From: Desulfobulbus sp.
GTDB taxonomy: Bacteria > Desulfobacterota > Desulfobulbia > Desulfobulbales > Desulfobulbaceae
Assembly (NCBI RefSeq): GCF_030824455.1
Contig: NZ_JAVBXR010000058.1
Coordinates: 1-38,854, forward strand
Reading direction: 5' to 3'
Length of the DNA: 38,854 nt
In this document: positions 35,523-38,854 of the stretch, one piece after another
Layout: every line of letters starts with the position of its first letter
How positions within the stretch are numbered: position 1 is the first letter of the stretch
Notes under the pieces: generated by a model
What the model was told of the DNA's origin: nothing
What the model saw: the letters and a program-made list of their open reading frames with translations, nothing else
The model's database searches: none
Translations under genes and position numbers: made by a program

Positions 35523-37073
35523 ATGGTGCAATGGGACGATTTTTTTCGCGAAACCACGCTGCGCATCTGCGGCAGCCTGCAGATTGCCACCGCCGTTGCC
35601 AGCGTCTTTGAGTATTTCAAGCTCCATTTTCCCCTGATTGGTCTCAGCCTGACCATCCGCGACGAAGACCTGGGGGCCATCCGCCGCATCGCGCTGGCCA
35701 CCGATCACCAGGAGGCCTATCCCGAGGAGATTCTGCCGGTTCCCGGCGCGCTCTGGACGCAGGTCCAGGCCATGGCCGCGACCTTGCGCGAGCCGCAGAT
35801 CATCACCGCCGATCACAGCGAGCTGGTCCGCCGGCTCAGCCCGCTGTTCAAACTGCAGGACAAAAGCGACCTGATCGTGCCGCTGTGGATGGACGACCAG
35901 CTGCACGGCGCGCTCACCCTGCGGGCGTCCACCGCAGGATGTTTCACCGAACGTCACCTCAAACTGCTCTCCGGCGTTTCCCGACCGGTGACCATCGCCC
36001 TGACCAACGCCATTGCCCACGACAAGATCAAGCGCTACCGGGATCTGCTGATCGAAGACAACCGCTTTCTCAGCCAGGAGTTGACCTCACAGGTCGGCGA
36101 CGAGATCGTCGGCAGCGAGGGCGGCCTAGCCAATGTCATCCAGATGGCCAGGCAGGTGGCGCCGCTGAACAACACCGTGCTGCTTCTGGGCGAAACCGGC
36201 ACCGGCAAGGAGTTGATCGCCAACGCCATTCATGCGGCCTCCGCAGCCAAAGACGGTCCGTTTATCAAGGTCAACTGCGGCGCGATTCCGGAAAGCCTGA
36301 TCGATTCCGAGCTTTTCGGCCACGAGCGCGGGGCCTTCACCGGCGCGGTCAGCGAGAAACGCGGCCGATTTGAGCGGGCTAACGGCGGCTCCATCTTTCT
36401 CGACGAGATCGGCGAACTGCCGCCGCAGGCCCAGATCCGTCTGCTGCGGGTGCTGCAGAATCGGGAAATCGAACGGGTCGGCGGCCACAAATCCGTGCCC
36501 GTCGACATCCGGGTGATCGCCGCCACCCATCGCAATCTGGAAAGCATGGTGCTGGAAAATCGGTTCCGCGAAGATCTCTGGTTCCGCCTCAACGTCTTTC
36601 CGATCATCATCCCGCCCCTGCGGCAGCGGCTGGAGGACATCCCGGCCCTGACCATGCATTTCATCGCCAAAAAATCACGCGAAACCGGCATGAAGAATCT
36701 CCCGTCCATCGCCCCTGGCTCCTTGGAACGACTCCGGCGCTACACCTGGCCGGGCAATGTGCGCGAACTGGAAAATCTGGTGGAACGGGAACTGATCCTC
36801 CACCGGGACGGATTGCTGAGTTTTGCTTCTCTGCCCTACGATCCTGCCGGCCGGCGCCGCCCGCTTTCGCCGGAAGAGAGCGACCGCCCCGGCGCGTTGC
36901 TGCTTGACGAGGTGATTGCCGCCCACATTGCCCAGGTCTTGCGCCTGAGCGGCGGAAAAATCAACGGTCCGGGCGGCGCCGCAGAATTGCTCGGAATCAA
37001 CCCCAACACCCTGCGCGCGCGCATGGACCGGCTGGGACTTCCATATGGCCGCCGCAGCGATCACAACCGCTGA
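35523..37073 (+). CDS. Sigma-54-dependent activator with GAF-like sensor domain
   Basis: Regulator of 516 residues resembling FhlA-type activators. Residues 15-170 form a GAF-like sensor domain. The AAA+ domain (195-430) has Walker A GETGTGKE (223-230), the sigma-54 contact loop GAFTGA (270-275), Walker B FLDEIG (292-297) and WPGNVRELENL near 409. A Fis-type helix-turn-helix follows (about 465-505, GGAAELLGINPNTLRARMDRLG). It would bind enhancer sites and open sigma-54 promoters in response to a small ligand. The start has AAGGA about 6 nt upstream. It lies divergent from the export operon and just before the outer-membrane factor, so it may control either, but I found no convincing -24/-12 promoter beside them. 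The AT-rich stretch before it (35371-35522) has a short palindrome (GTATTT...AAATAC near 35463). Confidence 0.92.
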   Translation: MVQWDDFFRETTLRICGSLQIATAVASVFEYFKLHFPLIGLSLTIRDEDLGAIRRIALATDHQEAYPEEILPVPGALWTQVQAMAATLREPQIITADHSELVRRLSPLFKLQDKSDLIVPLWMDDQLHGALTLRASTAGCFTERHLKLLSGVSRPVTIALTNAIAHDKIKRYRDLLIEDNRFLSQELTSQVGDEIVGSEGGLANVIQMARQVAPLNNTVLLLGETGTGKELIANAIHAASAAKDGPFIKVNCGAIPESLIDSELFGHERGAFTGAVSEKRGRFERANGGSIFLDEIGELPPQAQIRLLRVLQNREIERVGGHKSVPVDIRVIAATHRNLESMVLENRFREDLWFRLNVFPIIIPPLRQRLEDIPALTMHFIAKKSRETGMKNLPSIAPGSLERLRRYTWPGNVRELENLVERELILHRDGLLSFASLPYDPAGRRRPLSPEESDRPGALLLDEVIAAHIAQVLRLSGGKINGPGGAAELLGINPNTLRARMDRLGLPYGRRSDHNR

Positions 37074-37325
37074 CAGCCGCCCGCTCCCGCGACCGCCGCG
37101 CCTCGATTGCGCTCGGCTGCCAAAGCCTTGCCCAACGGCTTAAACGCATTGTCAAAACAGACTAATTTGTTTATCGTGGCCGCTTGCCAATCGTGTCGGC
37201 GCACCCCTCAATCCAGGATTGACCATGGCTCCACAACGCCCTCTTTTCCTTCGCCCGACAACGCGGCAGAGCGCCCCCTTCGAATGCCGCCGCCGCGACT
37301 TCGCTCTCCCCCCGGGCAACCTCCT

Positions 37326-38825
37326 ATGATCTTCGCAAAACATTGTCCGCCCAAGCTGCGTCCTTGCCTGCTGGCCCTGGGATTGACGACGCTCGCCGCC
37401 TGTTCCCCGGTCGGCCCGGATTACCAGCCGCCCCAGCCCGAGACGCCGGCGCACTGGAGCGAAGCGGCGGCGACGGTGCAGGAAGGCCAGAGTGCCGCCC
37501 TGCGGCAATGGTGGTCGCTGTTCAACGATCCGCTGCTGGATTCGCTGATTGGCCGCGCTTTCAACGCCAACCTCGATCTCCACATTGCTGAAACCCGCAT
37601 TCGCGAGGCCAGGGCCCAGCGGCGGATTGCGGCGGCGGCCGGTCTGCCCGCAGTTGATTTCGGCGGCGGCTACGTCAACAGCGGTCGCAGCAAAAACGTC
37701 CCCTCCGGCGGAACCAAGCAGGAATTGTTCGAGGCTGATTTTGACGCGGGCTGGGAACTCGACGTGTTTGGCGGCGTGCGCCGGCAAACCGAGGCCGCCG
37801 AGGCAACCCTGGCCGCTGCGGTGGAAGATTGGCGGGACGTCAGCGTCTCCCTGGCGGCGGAAGTGGCAAGAAATTACCTGGAGTTGCGGGCTAGCCAGCA
37901 GCGACTGGCCATTGCCCGGGAAAACAGCCGCACCCAGGAACAGACCGTGGACCTGGTGCGCAACAAACTCCAGATCGGCCTTGGCGACGAACTTGAGGTT
38001 GCCCAGGCCGAAACCCTGCTGGCCCAGACCCGGGCCCAAATGCCAGAGCTGGAAAGCAGCGGAGCCCAGGCGACCCACCAGTTGGCCCTGCTGCTGGGCC
38101 AACAACCGCAGGCCTTGAAAGCGGAATTGTCGCAACCAGGCAAGACCCCGCCTCCGCCGCCGCAGTTGCCGGTGGTTCTGCCCTCGGAACTCCTTCGCCA
38201 GCGGCCCGACATCCGCAGCGCCGAGCGGCAGCTGGCCGCCGCAACCGCCACAGTGGGCGCATCCACGGCCGAGCTCTTTCCCCGCTTTTCCCTGGCCGCC
38301 CTGATCGGCCTACAAAGCGTCTCGTTGCACGATCTCGTTGCCCAGGGCAGCCGTTTCTGGTCGGCCGGCCCCACGGTGCAATGGTCGCTGTTTGACGGCG
38401 GCAAGGCCAGGGCAGGCGTCGAAATCAGCGAGGCCCGTCGCGAGCGCGCCCAGGCGACCTACGAGAAAACCGTGCTGGCCGCCCTCGGGGAAACCGAGAG
38501 CGCGCTGGTCGCCCTGGACCGGGAGCGGGTCACCCAAAAAATCGTCGGCGAGGCCGTGACCGCAAGCCAGCGGGCGGTGCTCATTGCCCGCGGCCAGTAC
38601 AAGGCCGGCATCACCACCTTTCTCAACGTGCTGCAAAGCGAAAACTCGCTCTTTCAAACCCAGGACAAGCTGGCGCAGAGCGAGCAGCGCCTGGCCCTTG
38701 ATATGGTTGCCCTGTACAAGGCGCTGGGCGGCGGCTGGCAAAATCGGCCGTTTCCGGTCGCAGCCGCCGCAACCGCCGCGCCCGACAACCGTTCGGATGC
38801 AGCCCTCCCAAGGAACACCCCATGA
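37326..38825 (+). CDS. Outer-membrane efflux lipoprotein, NodT/OprM type
   Basis: Outer-membrane factor of 499 residues. A lipoprotein signal peptide ends in the lipobox LAAC (Cys26), directly followed by SPVGPDYQPP, the standard start of NodT/OprM proteins. Two TolC-like repeats follow: the first with WWSLFNDPLLDSLI and the helical hairpin to about residue 280, the second with RQRPDIRSAERQLAAATATVG near 315 and the SLFDGGKARA and QYKAGITTFLNVLQSE segments. It forms the trimeric exit duct for RND or ABC pumps. The start at 37326 gives the proper signal peptide; the same frame is open from 37107, but those 73 residues have no signal character. Its stop overlaps the next start (ATGA), so at least one pump component follows. 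Confidence 0.92.
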   Translation: MIFAKHCPPKLRPCLLALGLTTLAACSPVGPDYQPPQPETPAHWSEAAATVQEGQSAALRQWWSLFNDPLLDSLIGRAFNANLDLHIAETRIREARAQRRIAAAAGLPAVDFGGGYVNSGRSKNVPSGGTKQELFEADFDAGWELDVFGGVRRQTEAAEATLAAAVEDWRDVSVSLAAEVARNYLELRASQQRLAIARENSRTQEQTVDLVRNKLQIGLGDELEVAQAETLLAQTRAQMPELESSGAQATHQLALLLGQQPQALKAELSQPGKTPPPPPQLPVVLPSELLRQRPDIRSAERQLAAATATVGASTAELFPRFSLAALIGLQSVSLHDLVAQGSRFWSAGPTVQWSLFDGGKARAGVEISEARRERAQATYEKTVLAALGETESALVALDRERVTQKIVGEAVTASQRAVLIARGQYKAGITTFLNVLQSENSLFQTQDKLAQSEQRLALDMVALYKALGGGWQNRPFPVAAAATAAPDNRSDAALPRNTP

Positions 38826-38854
38826 CCCTGCCTTTTTCTGTCCGCGCCACGCCC
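38822..38854 (+). CDS. Start of the next efflux gene, cut by the window end
   Basis: Only 11 codons are visible (MTLPFSVRATP). The ATG overlaps the outer-membrane factor stop as ATGA, and AAGGA lies 7 bases upstream, which together make the start convincing. By position it is probably a membrane-fusion protein or pump subunit of the same efflux system, but nothing in the few residues proves it. Confidence 0.55.
   Translation, partial: MTLPFSVRATP

Noticed and set aside
37170..37250. Sigma-54 promoter before the outer-membrane factor (TGGCCGCTTGCC and TGGCTCCACAACGCC)
   Set aside because: The distances between the GG and GC elements are 5 and 9 bases rather than 10, and the TT before GC is lacking in the second, so neither fits the -24/-12 rule.

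Overview
The window is GC-rich DNA, almost certainly from an anaerobic bacterium of the Desulfobacterota, probably Desulfobulbales-like. This is inferred from gene content: a 2-oxoacid:ferredoxin oxidoreductase joined to heterodisulfide-reductase (Hdr) modules, an HdrA with an in-frame UGA (selenocysteine), many large sensor kinases, and a PEP-CTERM/exosortase pair. No rRNA, tRNA, CRISPR array, insertion sequence or phage gene was seen.

Layout. (1) 1-4945, minus strand: a dedicated protein-sorting locus in the order VIT/VWA protein with a PEP-CTERM tail, exosortase, CreB-like response regulator, CreC-like kinase. The genes overlap and are probably one operon. (2) 5247-9536: a secreted glycosidase-like protein, a TauE/SafE permease and a Cache-type chemoreceptor. 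(3) 9915-20741, plus strand: the centre of the window, korD-korA-korB-korC, then a 1130-residue HdrL-like flavoprotein, an MvhD-HdrC-HdrB fusion and an HdrA-MvhD fusion. It has a likely promoter at its start and a strong terminator at its end. The last gene is interrupted by UGA at codon 201, exactly where HdrA proteins carry a conserved cysteine, and a good bacterial SECIS hairpin follows; read through, it is one 800-residue selenoprotein. (4) 20927-27770: a PstS-like binding protein without a transporter, two related hybrid histidine kinases and a decayed receiver-domain fragment. (5) 27770-29693, minus strand: a PhoU-like DUF47 protein and a Pit phosphate transporter behind five half-sites spaced exactly 11 bp apart, which look like a Pho box. 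(6) 29769-38854: an RbbA/YhiI-type export operon (adaptor, double-ATPase/permease, second permease), a sigma-54 activator, an outer-membrane factor and the start of another gene. The double ATPase is frameshifted by a perfect 10-bp tandem duplication.

How the parts may work together. Kor would oxidise a 2-oxoacid (2-oxoglutarate or a relative) and reduce ferredoxin. The three following proteins carry FAD, NAD(P)H-binding, many [4Fe-4S] and two CCG sites, so they could form a soluble flavin-based electron-bifurcating or confurcating complex linking ferredoxin, NAD(P)H and a disulfide-type acceptor. The module identities are read from the sequence; the complex and its direction are inference. 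The sorting locus resembles the proteobacterial dedicated sortase systems, but the sorting enzyme is an exosortase and the substrate tail is PEP-CTERM.
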